NCBI GenBank assembly: GCA_022606425.2
Contig: JAHDVF020000068.1
Location: 1,240,001 to 1,304,000, forward strand
DNA length: 64,000 bases
From: Lepidostoma basale
Lineage: Eukaryota; Arthropoda; Insecta; Trichoptera; Lepidostomatidae
Direction: 5' to 3'
Position numbers and translations under genes: made by a program
Shown here: piece after piece, positions 34,680 to 46,070 of the stretch
Layout of the letters: each line of letters begins with the position of its first letter
How positions within the stretch are numbered: the stretch's first letter is position 1
Notes under the pieces: generated by a model
The model's input: only the letters and a program-made list of their open reading frames with translations
The model's database searches: none
Told to the model about the DNA's origin: nothing

Positions 34680-34950
34680 TATGTAGGTGTGCTGTAGGTG
34701 AGAAAACTTTGCGGAACACTGGCTTAAACGAATGTGTAGATAAACTGTGTGTAGTAAATTGTCGAATGAAAATATAAGATGTGAATGGAGTGCGAATGAA
34801 CGCGATATGTACGATATGCACGATAACAAAATAATGAAAGGATCATTCAGAATGGTTAAAAAACAATATGTTAACGATGTAAATGGATCTAGAAAAAGAG
34901 GAAGACCGAGGAAAATGTGGCAAAATCAAATTAATCAAATATTGCTCTGA

Positions 34951-35630
34951 TTTATAAAGTTTTTATATTGGACCCGGCGAACTTCGTACCGCCTCAGAAT
35001 CAATAAATGTTGTGTTAATTTTTTAGTTGATGTAAATTAAGTTATTTATTTAGTTAAAATGAATACTTGAAATGAATTAAGTTCAATTAATGTGCAAAAA
35101 TCAAAATAGAAAGTATTTGAATTACATTGATATGAATGTTATTCACATGGCAGCAAGGGATTTGCTCTATACAAGCTTATCGAAATGATTCACGTTGCAT
35201 TGTCGCACTACTTTCCGTTAAACTATTATATTTGTTAGATGGGTTGCACTCGGGTCGATTACTTTCATTTTGCAACTTGCGATATACGACATTCATTTTT
35301 TTTGTCAGGTGCGAGAACGAACAAACCGGATGGTTTGCGGACACATGATATAACGTACAATGAACCATGATAGAAACATTCATTTTCTAGATCCAGGCCA
35401 TCAACACTCATTATTTCATATCATCAAAAAAGCCGTTCCATGCAAAATGTATAAGAAAATGAATTTTCTTCATAATTATTTTTTCGTGTTTTTTTTCCGA
35501 TATTTTAGTAGTTATTCTGCTATTCGGGACGGAGACAAATCCAACAAATCAAAGACCATAAAAAATTGGTTCAGCCGTTTGTGAGTTATAAATGGTGTAA
35601 CTAACATGACTTTGTTTTATATATATAGAT
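34951..35630. other. No recognised gene; possible transposon-edge words
   Basis: GGACCCGGCGAACTTCGTACC at the left and GGTTCAGCCGTTTGTGAG at the right resemble phrases common at the ends of dispersed insect repeats. Boundaries unclear. The three small frames here are not supported. Confidence 0.35.
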
Positions 35631-35631
35631 T

Positions 35632-35700
35632 TACACCTGAAGATAAAGGTCAACTCCGAAACACGTCGTGGTTGATATATTTATTTTATAAATATGTTTT
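35632..35700 (+). repeat. H5 hammerhead-like motif
   Basis: CTGAAGA at 35637-35643, short GG/CC stem, GAAAC-AC-GTCG. Confidence 0.5.
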
Positions 35701-35792
35701 TTATAAATTAAAGCCGAATAAAAACAACATTGTTATTTTAATTCCAAAGTTATTACAATGGAATTCGTAGTGTTAACGTCCTAACCTTTAAT

Positions 35793-35840
35793 AAAGCTCT
35801 GATGAAGCTTGGGTATAAGCGAAACATAGACTTAGACCCC
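35793..35840 (+). repeat. H6 hammerhead-like motif
   Basis: CTGATGA (35799-35805), extra A, GCTT-GGGTAT-AAGC stem, GAAACATAGAC. Relatives at 41235-41290, 45835-45905 and 52180-52215. Confidence 0.55.
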
Positions 35841-35884
35841 TCATAATATACTGTAATACTCCTCATTATGTACATGCAAATTAA

Positions 35885-36210
35885 ACTAACTAACTAACTA
35901 ACCATCACGCCGTCTCCCCGAAGGGGTAGGCAGAAAGAATGGACTGCCACACTTTTCTTTCCTGACATATTTCTCTCGCTTCCTCAACATTCATACATCG
36001 TGTCATGCACGCGCGTCGATTTCTCTGACTCCTCACATGGCCGACATTCAATATTTGATTTATTTGATCGTGCCACGTTTTCCTCGGTCTTCCACTATTT
36101 CTGGTTCCATTTACATCATTAACATATAATTTTTTTACCATTCTTTCTTCATTCATTCTTTCAATATGTCCAAACCATCTTAATGATCCTTTCATTATTT
36201 TGTTCATGCA
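35885..36210 (-). mobile_element. LINE-A copy with clean frame, (TTAG)n tail
   Basis: 100 uninterrupted codons (NKIMKGSLRWFGHIERMNEE to ILSAYPFGETA), one of the least decayed copies. Confidence 0.88.
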
Positions 36211-36479
36211 AATTACTTTATATTATTATGAATGTTGGTGAACCAATTTTGTAAATTCAAAATAATAATAGAAATAATTCAATAGAACGAAAAAATATAT
36301 CAAAAATGTCAGCAGACGTATTATCTTAACACATTATCCAACTATTTTTTTCCTTCCTATTTTCTTGATATGCCCAAAACTTTATCCCGAACAGGTTCAT
36401 CCAGAAATCAGACAGTGCTTATTTTCGTTTGTATTTAAAATAAAAATAATCGCTAAAATTGTTATAAGGAGGCCCTGTC

Positions 36480-36715
36480 GCTCACAGTTCCAGATGGACA
36501 AATGCCCCCTTAACTGGCGTCCTAGAAACGCCAAACTGTGACCCGAAACTCAGGACGACCCCAATTTCAACATAAAAGAGACCACCGGTACGACATGGAT
36601 TTGTGTTGTCCTGGATCCATAGACATGGAAGTACATGTATGGAAGATGGAGGAGGCCTATATCCAGGAGAGGACGTATATAGGCTGCTGCCGATGATGTT
36701 GTTGATGATGATTCT
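36480..36715 (+). mobile_element. RTE 3' end fragment
   Basis: Ends GGAGGAGGCCTATATCCAGG and GATGATGTTGTTGATGATGA, the RTE C-terminus and tail; upstream part scrambled. Confidence 0.55.
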
Positions 36716-36859
36716 CACACTGTCTGAATTCACGTGACAATAAAATGGCGATTTTAAAGTGATTTGTTAAACTGTTATAATACATTCAATAATTTATATT
36801 TTTACAACTAAATTATAAAATGTAATAGCAGTTTCGCTTTATTATCAAAGTGATATTCA

Positions 36860-37085
36860 TATCATTCACGACCTTCATGGCAGAGTGGTAATAGCTCTGA
36901 CTGCCATACCGATGATTTCTATTACCGGCGATGGTAGGATGATTGTCACACTGTCATAGTCTGGTATAGAATTCACGTGATAATAAAATGGCGCTAGATT
37001 AGCTACCTATCACATGTTACGATAATCAATATTATAGCTAAAAATACAAATTGTATACAATAATTGGGTTCAAACGTCCTTTTGT
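36860..37085 (+). mobile_element. tRNA-derived SINE copy
   Basis: A box TGGCAGAGTGG kept, B box decayed; body and TGTATACAATAATTGGG end kept. A 50-base body fragment precedes it at 36712-36765. Confidence 0.82.
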
Positions 37086-37094
37086 ATATATAAT

Positions 37095-37309
37095 CTTCTT
37101 CTTCTTTTAATAGGCGGTCTTCCAGGTGAGCGGTGTCCGGAGGGGATTTCATAAGCGGCTGTATATGCGAGTCTGTCATCATCTATTCGGGCTACATAGT
37201 CCCTCCAGTATCTTCTTCTGGATCTAATCCACTAAACGATATCCTTTATTTCGCAAGTTTTTCTTATGTCTACGTTGCGGACATGATCTCGGAGAGTTTT
37301 TTCAGTAAT

Positions 37310-37343
<34 letters not shown>

Positions 37344-37690
37344 CTAACATCAAAGATTTAAATCCATGATATTAGAATTTATTTTACAATCTTCAATGTG
37401 AGCAGAAAATAGCTCATTATTATGAAGAAGGAATCTGGTCGTGTCCAGGTTCGAACCCGAGTCCCCTGGATCAGGAGCCAAGCGTTCTATCCCCTAGACC
37501 ACCACCCGATTACGACTATGGTTACGAATTGATCTTAGTGTGGTCCGCGTCTCTACAGCGTACGTCGTGATAGGTCGCACGCATGTTTTATAAATTCTGA
37601 TCTTGCTATCGATACACATGTGCCTGCTTTTCCAGACCAGACTCCTCAGACATCCCGACACGGCAGAGGTTTTACTGATTTGTACTCGTA
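37095..37690 (-). mobile_element. LINE-B copy split by a tRNA-headed SINE
   Basis: 37095-37308 and 37540-37690 are consecutive LINE-B segments when compared with 41590-42090. About 70 LINE bases were lost at the junction. Confidence 0.8.
37309..37538 (-). mobile_element. Second tRNA-headed SINE with mixed T/A tail
   Basis: Minus strand: tRNA-like head (37440-37520) with D arm TGGTCTAGGGGATAGAAC, an anticodon stem CTTGG/CCAGG with an 8-nt loop, and B box GGTTCGAACC. About 110 bases of body and a T-run/A-run tail (37309-37340) follow. The odd loop and lack of a clean acceptor stem argue against a functional tRNA. Confidence 0.65.
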
Positions 37691-37699
37691 CTTCGGTAT

Positions 37700-38490
37700 A
37701 AAGGTGTATATATAATATAGAATAACATTATTTATGTATGATTAAAATATTCAATTATATTCCAGTGTTGTGTATTCCAAGATTATACTCGTTCAAAGTG
37801 TTTTAATAACATTTCTATATGTCATCTATGAATACTCCATTTAACGTTGAATACGTTTGCACTTTGGTAAAATATTTTTATATTTTTGTATCTGCGGGAA
37901 TAAAATTCGTTGAGTAGTGCATTGTCATTCATAAAACAATATTATCGCTGCTAGAAATGGAACAGAAATTTTCGACAAAGTTTCTGGATGCATTTTTTAA
38001 AAGCACTCCAGTCAAATAATGTTTTTTTAAAAGCGGGCAACTCCAACAAAGTTAAGCTAGTTGGTAAAAGTCAAAACCACTGTTTCCATGTTAAACCAAA
38101 AAAGTATGTACGTAGATGTATTTACTCGGTGTTTTGGATCAAGTTAGACGGAGCGTTTGTATTTGGTAGTGAAGCAAAATTTGAATGGTTTTTCTAGCGC
38201 GAGATTTGGTTATGGTTATTTGTATATTGGTATCAAGGTGATTGCCTGTAACTTGATTACCTGTACCAGTAGGGGAAATTTCATAATATTGAAGTTAAAA
38301 CATTTTTTTAAAATGTCAGTATTAATGGCGTCACAGCTCAAGAGCAATGTGATATCTCAGTTTTGAAGCCTTGTATTTAATTTCCAAATAAAGCTTTTGT
38401 TTTAACTGCAAGAAGATTCAGCGTATTATTATGTTGATCAAAATAATAGTGCAGAATTAATATTCGGCTACTCAAATTATGCAATATGGA
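37700..38490. other. No recognised feature
   Basis: AT-rich; the two 69-codon frames have no family resemblance. Confidence 0.4.
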
Positions 38491-38860
38491 AGAACAAGGT
38501 TCGAATTAAAACCCATTATGACATATGGCAAAGAAACGAGAGCTGACACAATTACGACCAAAATAGCCTTCTTCAGAGATGATAGTGAATTATAGCACGA
38601 AGAACACTCTGGGACATATTAAGGAACTCTGAAATAAAAGAGACCTGAATAGGCAGGAAAAGGCAGTAAAAGAAAACGAGACTGGAGGTTTACGTGAATA
38701 GGATAGATAGTTCCAAAATTTTCCATGTGGTTGCCCACATGGCCTGCCAGAAAGTTATCTGAGGATATCGCCTGCCAGAAAGACTGCTGATGATGAAATG
38801 AAAGCTAGTGCTCTACATCCCAAGAGGATGACTCCCATTCAAGATTAGATCTATGATATA
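38490..38860 (+). mobile_element. LINE-E-like 3' fragment, decayed
   Basis: KPIMTYGKETRADTITTKIAF, ARRTLWDILRNSEIKET and a distant HMACQKVI block, with several breaks. Confidence 0.5.
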
Positions 38861-39179
38861 AAATTAGAAGATCATATTGATATTAATATAGCCTATTCAA
38901 TTTGTTAGAACTAAATAACGCAAAACACCATTTGGACATTTCTTTGTTTCTTATCTTGCGTTCGACATAATTGACTATAATTTGAATTCAATAACTATAA
39001 ATCTATCTCACAGGAATCCTTTCCGTTCATAGTTATTTTATTGATAGTTGTGGATATATATTTGATCAATAACTGTCATTAAAATCAATGCATCTGCAAC
39101 ATCATCAACAATATATCTGCAAGTGTAAAATGAAAAAGGGTTTTGAAAACTGAGAAAGTTTGAATGCATGTATCCTCAT

Positions 39180-39560
39180 TTTTCTTCTTCTTTTCCTTAG
39201 TGTAGATCTTGCGATTTGTTTAGACATTATATTAAATTTTGTCCTGTGATGAAGACGTGCTGCTTTCTTTCTATCACTTTGATGGTCGTCCTGGTGGTTG
39301 ACGGCCTTCGGGAGTTTCTATGCCTACTCCATCTCACTATTTTATCACTTGTGCAGAATCTCTTCATTGGGTATAATATCTCTAAGGGTTCTACCCTCGA
39401 TAGGTCGCATTTTTTTTTTCATTTCTGCTGTTCATATGCATGTGCATATTTGGTTCTGACAGTGTCTGTTCTTGGTTTTATTCCGTAAGTCCCTCGATAG
39501 GTCGCAATATTTTCATTTCTGCTGTTCTTAGGCATTGCTCTTTATTAGATTCCGTAAGTT
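39180..39560 (-). mobile_element. LINE-E 3' end
   Basis: Minus strand matches the copy at 55600 (GTGATGAAGACG, CATCTCACTATTTTATCA, TCTCTAAGGGTTCT). Confidence 0.6.
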
Positions 39561-39569
39561 ATCATGGGC

Positions 39570-40265
39570 TTGATGCATGTTTTATAGAACGTGACATTGC
39601 TTTCCACTAGCATTTGATTATTATGCCAAATACTTTGTTTTGATGTGTAAACGACTGCTTCAATACCTGCATTAAAAAAAAAATTCTAAAAGCTACAAAT
39701 GGCAATACAGTCCTCTCTCTTGAATAGTCAGTTAAGTGACTATGAAAGCACCGTTCCAAAAGTTTGTAGCGTACAAGTATAATCATAATATTACACTTGA
39801 AGTGCAATTCGAAGCGGCCGTGACTCAGACTAACAGCGGAGGTAACTTTAATCGAACAATAAAACTACCCGGTCAACGTAAATCGGCAGGTCGGCGAAGG
39901 GGTGGATTGGCTCTGAACTTTTAAACTTTTAAAAACATCGTGCTCCGGCGAAATAAATCAGATTTATGACTAACTTACTAGGTTTATAGGTGAATAAATC
40001 ATTTTGAATTTTTCCGTATTTCAAGAATGTTCGGATACAGAGGAATATAAATTATATTTAGTGTGCTAATTTACATAAATAATGTTATTATTGTTTTTAA
40101 AGCTAAATATTGTTTTCAATACATGATAAAGTATCGATATGAATTCATGAATACAAGAATCGGTGTGTTCGCACTCTATCTCTGTACCTAAAAGCCATAA
40201 ATACATAAACGAATATTTAGCGGAAATGGGTTATGAACATATTTATGTTTTTATCGATACAGGCG
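39570..40265. other. No recognised feature
   Basis: AT-rich; nothing supported. Confidence 0.4.
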
Positions 40266-40269
40266 AGAC

Positions 40270-40560
40270 AAATGATAAACTAACCATCACGCCGTCTATA
40301 AGAAGGAGTAGGCAAAAATAATGAAATAATGGTCCACTACACAAATCTTTTCTGACATTCATCTTTCGCTTCCTCAACATTCATACGCATGTCGATTTCT
40401 CTGACTTATCACATTCAATATTTTATTAAGTTAATCGTACCACGTTTTCCCCGGTCTTCATATATTAGTTGTTCTGTTTCTATTTCCGTTAACGTCGTTT
40501 AAATATATATAATTTTTCATTTCTTCCATGTCTCCTAACCATCTTAATGACTCTCACCTA
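40270..40560 (-). mobile_element. LINE-A copy, decayed
   Basis: AACCATCACGCCGTCT then the usual 3' region with deletions. Confidence 0.75.
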
Positions 40561-40639
40561 TATAAAATATAATATTTAATATTGAGGAAAACATATGTTT
40601 CGAGAAATCTTGTGATATAAAAAGTGAATAATTTCAGAA

Positions 40640-40870
40640 TTATTAAGAAGGGAGGAATGGGGAATGTTGTATTACATAAAGCGTGCGTTTAACCCAACCA
40701 ATGACAGGTCATAAGTCCTGTAAACGCCTCGACCACCATATTCTGTTTCCAATTTGCATCTTCGTCTCTATTGAGATACAATTAATCCTTAAAATGATAA
40801 TCCGCAATGGGTAAAATCCAGTATTCGTCTACAAGTATTTGCATACATTCAAAATGTTGAAATATTTCAC
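40640..40870 (+). repeat. Repeat N copy (right terminus kept)
   Basis: CCAATGACAGGTCATAAGTC, then AATTAATCC, then an inverted copy of the left terminus (CCGCAATGGGTAAAATCC, CAAGTATTTG). Confidence 0.72.
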
Positions 40871-40874
40871 CTCA

Positions 40875-41335
40875 TAAAGGAAATATAAATGAAACATAAT
40901 TCACTCTAATAAGGAGAATTATAATGTCTCTATTTTTTTATATGAGGCCTTCACTTTGAGAACACTGAGTGGCTCTCAGTGCACTTGAGGTCTGCAGAAG
41001 GATTGGATCTTCAGGATCTCAGTGATGTGAAGTTCCGATATGTAATCTGATGCTCATCCATACAACGTCTAAAAGATCATCTAACATAGTTTGAATTGTA
41101 ACTGGTAAGCAGAAGATGGCAGTCAGCTGCCTAAACCGATCGAAGCTATAAGACGAAATAAAATAAAATATTAATAAATTTTTATGTAATTATTAATTTT
41201 TATGTAAATATGCTTTGTATATAACCACGGTTTGGTTATTATAATTGATGCTTACTAGTTTTGTTCGGACCCAAGCTTCATCAGGGCAATATTATTCGTT
41301 ATAATAATTTATTTATAAATCTCTTGACTGGATCT
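40875..41335. other. Mostly unrecognised; H6 motif at 41235-41290 (minus)
   Basis: The minus strand reads CTGATGA, GCTTGGGTCC, then a changed AAAACTAGT. 40975-41160 is a GC-richer patch without frame. Confidence 0.4.
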
Positions 41336-41339
41336 ATAA

Positions 41340-41580
41340 TATTTATTGTTTCTTGAACAAAGATGTAAAGCTTCATCTTAATAATTAATACGAATGAAAA
41401 CGTCAGTTTTCTAAAAGTGTTTTTATGATCTATGTGAATGACAAATTTCGCCTGTCTAAGGCATTATTAAATGTCATAGTTACAGGACATTTGATAATGC
41501 CATAGACAGGTGAAACAAATCATTCTCATAAAATATAATTAAACATTTAGAAAACAGACGTTTTTATTAATATTATCTAT
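41340..41580. repeat. H2 palindrome element, complete
   Basis: Arms from AATACGAATGAAAACGTC to AACAGACGTTTTTATTAAT; inner halves TTTCGCCTGTCTAAGG and TAGACAGGTGAAAC; preceded by TTGTTTCTTGAACAAAGATG. Confidence 0.82.
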
Positions 41581-41589
41581 AATATAATC

Positions 41590-42150
41590 ATATTCTTCTT
41601 CTTCTTTTAATAGATCTGACGATCTGTGACACAGAAATCATGTCTCGTCGTATGATGAGGTCCAGATGTCCTTCCATCTCTTAGACGGTCTTCCAGGTGG
41701 GCGGTGTTCGGAGGGGATTACAAAAGCGGCTGTATATGCAAGTTTGTCACCATCCTATGGGCTACATGGTCCCTCCAGTATCTTATTCTGGATCTACTCC
41801 ACCGAACGATATCCTATATTTCGCAAGCTTTTCTTACGTCTACGTTGCGGACACGATCTCGGAGAGTTTTTCCAGTCATTAATATTAGGACTTTCATCTC
41901 CGATGTTCTTAGTAGTCTCTTGGTTCGCACAGTGTCGGCCCGTGTCTTTACAGCGTATATCATGATATGTTTTATAAATTCTGATCTTGCTGTCGAGACG
42001 CAGATGCTTGTTCTTCCAGACCAGATTCTTCAGACATCCTGACACGGCAAAGGCTTTTTTGACTTGTTCTTGTTTTTCGGTATAAGGGGTCATTTTGGCT
42101 GCAGATCTCTACTCCCAAATATCTGAAACTTATTACTTGCTCCACAGGTA
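41590..42150 (-). mobile_element. LINE-B copy, longest continuous
   Basis: Minus strand: CLKNLVWKNKHLRLDSKIRIYKT, then ADTVRTKRLL, MKVLI, TGKTLRDRVRN, and RYWRDHVA with breaks, then the 3' UTR and AGAAGAAGAA tail at 41593-41610. Confidence 0.85.
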
Positions 42151-42154
42151 TATC

Positions 42155-42655
42155 ATCAACTGTCAGCTTACATCTTGAAAGTTGCCTAGATATTGTGAGA
42201 CTTTTTGTTTCGTTGACTAATAAAGCTATTTAAAAACAAAATTGCATATATTGAAAACGCAATTGCCACCGCTATCGATTAAAATTTAAGCTAGTTATTC
42301 AAGAAATATTACGCTTAACTTTACAATTTGATAATCTGTTTAACAATAAAGTAATATTTGAAGAGTCCCGTCCTTAGCTTGTGTATTTATGATATTTTAG
42401 ATCTAGCAAATCTTCCGTGTAGGCAGAACAAACAATAAAGAAGGGTTTGCAAAGTTTTGTATGAGTACCTAATCAACAAATTATTATTTTGTGTTTGCTT
42501 CGCAACAACATTGAATAATACATTTTAGAGGGTTGAGACATTACGTTCGAAACACATTGGGATTTAAAGGTAAACACGTTGTTATATTTGTTTAGAAAAT
42601 ATTAAATCAACCCGACATAGCTATGATTAACTGAGAAAAATTGTGTAAACACAAA
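42155..42655. other. No recognised feature
   Basis: AT-rich; nothing supported. Confidence 0.4.
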
Positions 42656-42657
42656 CA

Positions 42658-42735
42658 ATATTAATATGGATGAAACCGTCTGTTTTCAAGAAGTTTTATT
42701 ATATTTATAGGAATGTGAGTGTCGCCTTACTTGCA
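42658..42735 (+). repeat. H2 element left arm only
   Basis: GAAACCGTCTGTTTTCAAG arm, cut where other sequence begins. A matching right piece lies at 43040-43090 (GGTGAAACATGTCATTCCC) beyond the SINE. Confidence 0.55.
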
Positions 42736-42814
42736 TTGCACATTGTGTTTTTTGTACACAAAGCAATGTATTTGTTTAAATCACTATGACATTTGATAGT
42801 GAAAAGGAAGTAAA

Positions 42815-43035
42815 TCGTCGATCTTCGCTGCAGAGTGGTAAGAGCTCTGACTTCCATACTGAAGGTCCCGGGTTCCATTCCCGGCGATGGCAGTGTGATT
42901 GTCACACTGTCTTTGGTCTGGTGTAGAATTCTCGTGACAATGAAATGGCGATAGATTGGCTACCTATCACATGTCATTAGAATTAATATAATAGCTCAAA
43001 TAAATTGTACACAGTAATTGGGTTCAACCGACCTG
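42815..43035 (+). mobile_element. tRNA-derived SINE copy between H2 halves
   Basis: TGCAGAGTGGTAAGAGCTC, GGTTCCATTCCCGG, body, and ACAGTAATTGGGTTC end. Confidence 0.85.
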
Positions 43036-43119
43036 TTGAAAAAAAAGGTGAAACATGTCATTCCCATAAAATATAATAAAACTTATTTAATTTGGATTAT
43101 TATATGTAAGATATATTTT

Positions 43120-43335
43120 ATGATGCGAATAGAGGAGCTGTCAACACCCGCACAGTTTAGAAGACGTAGCGTAGGAAGACCGTGGCTTCGTTAGCTGAAC
43201 GGTATTCTGAAGGGCCAAGGAACTTAATTGTTGTAAGTCAGACCGGAGTAAATCCTAGGCTCAGGATACGGTCGGTTGGAGAAAAAATTTGGAAGTGGCA
43301 GAGGTTTACCTAGGACTGTAGTGTCAGAGAGAAGA
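43120..43335 (+). mobile_element. LINE 3' fragment, unassigned
   Basis: RSVGRPWLR.LNGIL and VGEKIWKWQRF in one broken frame resemble a LINE C-terminus. Confidence 0.4.
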
Positions 43336-43369
43336 AAATACGATTTATTTTAATTTTATACTCGCAAAA

Positions 43370-43510
43370 AATTACTAAAATATTGGATAATGCCTTAGTA
43401 AGGCGAAACATGTTATTCCCATAAAATAAAATAAAATTTCTGGCGAATAGACGTTTTCATTCGTATTTAAGATTTAATATATAGCTTTACATCATTCTTC
43501 AAGAAACAAT
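43370..43510 (+). repeat. H2 element right arm
   Basis: TTGGATAATGCC box, GGCGAAACATGTTATTCCC, AATAGACGTTTTC and the TTCTTCAAGAAACAATAA end. Confidence 0.65.
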
Positions 43511-43747
43511 AAACAAAAAATGCTTAGATTATGTTCTTTAAATATTGTCTTCCATAACTCTAAACATGTCTTCCATGATTCATTTCATCAATTTTTCTTT
43601 ACATAAATGCATTTAATTGTAAAATATCAAAACAGTTGAAAGAAATATCACACATAACATAACAAATAAAATTTTCTGTCTTCCTTTTTCGCTTTGTGAT
43701 GATTTGAATAAAAGAAGAAAAAAAAATATTATCATATTTTATTAAAT

Positions 43748-43842
43748 AATTAAATAAAACGATGTTTTATAACTACTTCCACTTTTGTCTTTATTTAGAC
43801 AGCGACCGGTTTCGCCAGGCTCGCTGGCATCGACAGACTCAT
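43748..43842 (-). repeat. H4 hammerhead-like motif
   Basis: Minus: CTGTCGA box, GCCAG/CTGGC stem with CGAGC loop, GAAACCGGTC. Perfect 5-bp stem II in this copy. Confidence 0.62.
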
Positions 43843-43894
43843 TTTATTATTTTAATCATAATGTTTAACAAGGCTTATAAAATATTTATTAGTC

Positions 43895-44130
43895 GTAATT
43901 TCCTCGGTCTACCTCCATTCACATTGTTAATGTAATCATTATTTCTTTATTAATTATTTCTATTTGTCCAAACAATTTTCATGATCCATTTATTATCTTA
44001 TTCAAAATGCTTTCGTTCGCACGTTGTAAATTATATTTTCTTTTTGCATTTGACTATGTCAAAGTTAGCAAAAATTCATCTGAGATATCTTGATTTCACC
44101 TCATTTATAATAGTTTCTAATTCTACCATT
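43895..44130 (-). mobile_element. LINE-A internal piece, no 3' end
   Basis: TTCCTCGGTCTACC through the FGHMERM and ECGANE blocks in reverse; heavily decayed. Confidence 0.6.
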
Positions 44131-44134
44131 TTAA

Positions 44135-44680
44135 AGATAGTAAAATATGAATTCACCAATAATTTTTTCTTAAAATAGCTGTAATTTATTCCAAGACTAA
44201 CTCTAAAAGAAGAATTCAAAAGACATTATTAATAAACCAATTAATTAAAGAAATTGCCAGAATCAGTGAAAGTAAGAGGAATTGTCAAACAAAGTGATAT
44301 CGTGGGCAAAAAATGGCATTTTCTCTGAGATGAATAACTCGTTATTTTTGGTGGTAGGGTTCGGAGGTCACGAAAACAAAAATCGCAATTTGTCTTTCGG
44401 AATTTTTAATTGTCGTGTAATAAATCATCTAGGAAAACTTTCGGAAGAAAAATACCAAGACCGGAAAATTAGATTTGTAGCCATTGTTTCTTAATTCCTC
44501 TTTGAATGCTGATGAACCGTTGAAAAAATTAATTACAAAACTCCCTTCTAATAAAAGTACGAAAATGGCCGCTACTGGGTCCGGTTTAATTAAGATATCT
44601 AAACCAATTTCCGAGATTATTGCATTTATTTAAAAGTATAATCAACGATTATGAAGAATTTGCATTATTTTTACATTCTT
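44135..44680. other. No recognised feature
   Basis: AT-rich; the 70-codon frame at 44282 has no support. Confidence 0.4.
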
Positions 44681-44684
44681 CTGT

Positions 44685-45320
44685 AGATCTTGCGGTCTGT
44701 TTAGACAGGATACCAATTTCGGTCCTGTGATGAAGACGTTACCTCCGATGAGATGTAGTGCTGGTGACGAATGTTGCTGAAAGGCAAGAAGAACAAATCA
44801 GTCGATTCTTGATCAGCTGGACATCAGGGCAAGACTCTCAGAGAGTGTTTTTTTAAAAACATTTTAGTCACATAGCCTGGAGAGATCAGGACAACCTCGA
44901 AAAACTCATAATAAGGGACAAAGTAGAGGGAAAGGGACCACAAGGACGGCCACCGATCCGCTGCTCCGATCAAATCATGGTGCTGGCCTCTCAATATCTG
45001 TAGCCTGGAGACTGACCGGTGCTAGGATGCCACTAAGAAACAGATGAAGACGTTAAACTTTTTCTCCATCTCTTTGGTGGTCATCTTGGTAGTTAAGGGC
45101 CCTTTGGAATCTCGTACATCATGATCTTGGAAATCCTCACTGGGTCCATCCTCTCGACGTGCTCCCTTTAGAATCGTCTTCTACTCCATCTCACTATGTC
45201 ATCTGTATTTCAGGTTATGCGAGTCTTTTCTATATGTATCATTTTTCTAAATGTTATTCCTACGATAGCTCGCAATGTTTTCATTTTTGCTATTATAAGG
45301 TGATGTTTCATTTTGTGTCT
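44685..45320 (-). mobile_element. LINE-E copy with an inserted LINE fragment
   Basis: 44685-44765 and 45040-45320 match the LINE-E minus-strand 3' end. The interval 44770-45035 reads on the + strand DQDNLEKLIIRDKVEGKGPQ then GRPPIRCSDQI, a different LINE C-terminus. Confidence 0.65.
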
Positions 45321-45349
45321 GTTATTATAGTCAATTCATTACATATTTA

Positions 45350-45515
45350 TTGTTTCTTGAATGATGTTAGACTCCACAGTTAGTTATTAATACGAATGAA
45401 AATATCTGTTTTCTAGAATTACTTGTATTCATTTGATAATGTCTAGACAGGCGAAACATTTCATTCACATAAAATATATAAAAATAAAACTTTTAGAAAA
45501 CAGGCATTTTCAAAG
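45350..45515 (+). repeat. H2 element, loop side deleted
   Basis: Both outer arms (AATATCTGTTTTCTAG and AAAACAGGCATTTTC) and one inner half with GGCGAAACATTTC. Confidence 0.65.
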
Positions 45516-45754
45516 GAATCGATTTAGTAAGTTTAATTTTTATAATTGATTTAAACCGGGAGTTTCGTAAATCGTGACGCTTTATAACATATATAAATTT
45601 TGGTTTATATTATATATGTTATTTGGTTGGTGACATTATTAAATATTATATGTATGCAAGTAAGAAGTTATGCTTCTTTGGTGTAACAAAAATAAGCACT
45701 TTCAAAGTAAAAATTTTATATGAAGCGCTCACTTTATGGTTAGACATTTAAAAA

Positions 45755-45822
45755 AAATATATATATATATACTCGTATATATATACGAGTATATACGAGT
45801 ATATAGTACGAGTATATAAAAT
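45755..45822. repeat. (TA)n with TACTCGTATA palindromes
   Basis: Alternating ATAT runs and ACTCGTATA/TATACGAGT words. Confidence 0.7.
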
Positions 45823-45829
45823 TTCGTAT

Positions 45830-45905
45830 TAAACCACGGTATGGTTATTATAATTGATGCCAACTAGTTTCGTTTGGACCCAAGCTTTAACAGGGCAGTA
45901 TAACA
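45830..45905 (-). repeat. H6 motif
   Basis: Minus: CTGTTAA, GCTTGGGTCC, GAAACTAGTT. Box decayed, GAAA and GUU kept. Confidence 0.5.
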
Positions 45906-45931
45906 ACTAAACGAAAAGACATAATTTACAA

Positions 45932-46070
<139 letters not shown>

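Larger units (their letters stand above)
33577..34721. mobile_element. hAT-type non-autonomous element
   Basis: The ends are perfect 14-bp inverted repeats beginning CAGTGTTCCGCAAA. The 5' side carries the GTGTGCCGCGGCACAC words common in hAT termini. An 8-bp flanking duplication with two changes (GCTATAAC / GCTTAAAC) supports hAT. Most of the interior is a mariner insertion. Confidence 0.85.
33335..34950 (+). mobile_element. LINE-A copy split by a hAT element
   Basis: Left part 33335-33568 extends further 5' than other copies and reads FVYLGSMFTKDMR..DIETRVGVGSKA and MYGSESW. The right part, 34722-34950, continues with ANERDMYDMHDNKIMKGSF and GSRKRGRPRKMW. The 3' end is missing. Confidence 0.82.

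Noticed and set aside
37440..37520. Possible functional tRNA gene (minus strand)
   Set aside because: 8-nt anticodon loop, imperfect acceptor stem, and SINE body and tail attached; better explained as a SINE head.
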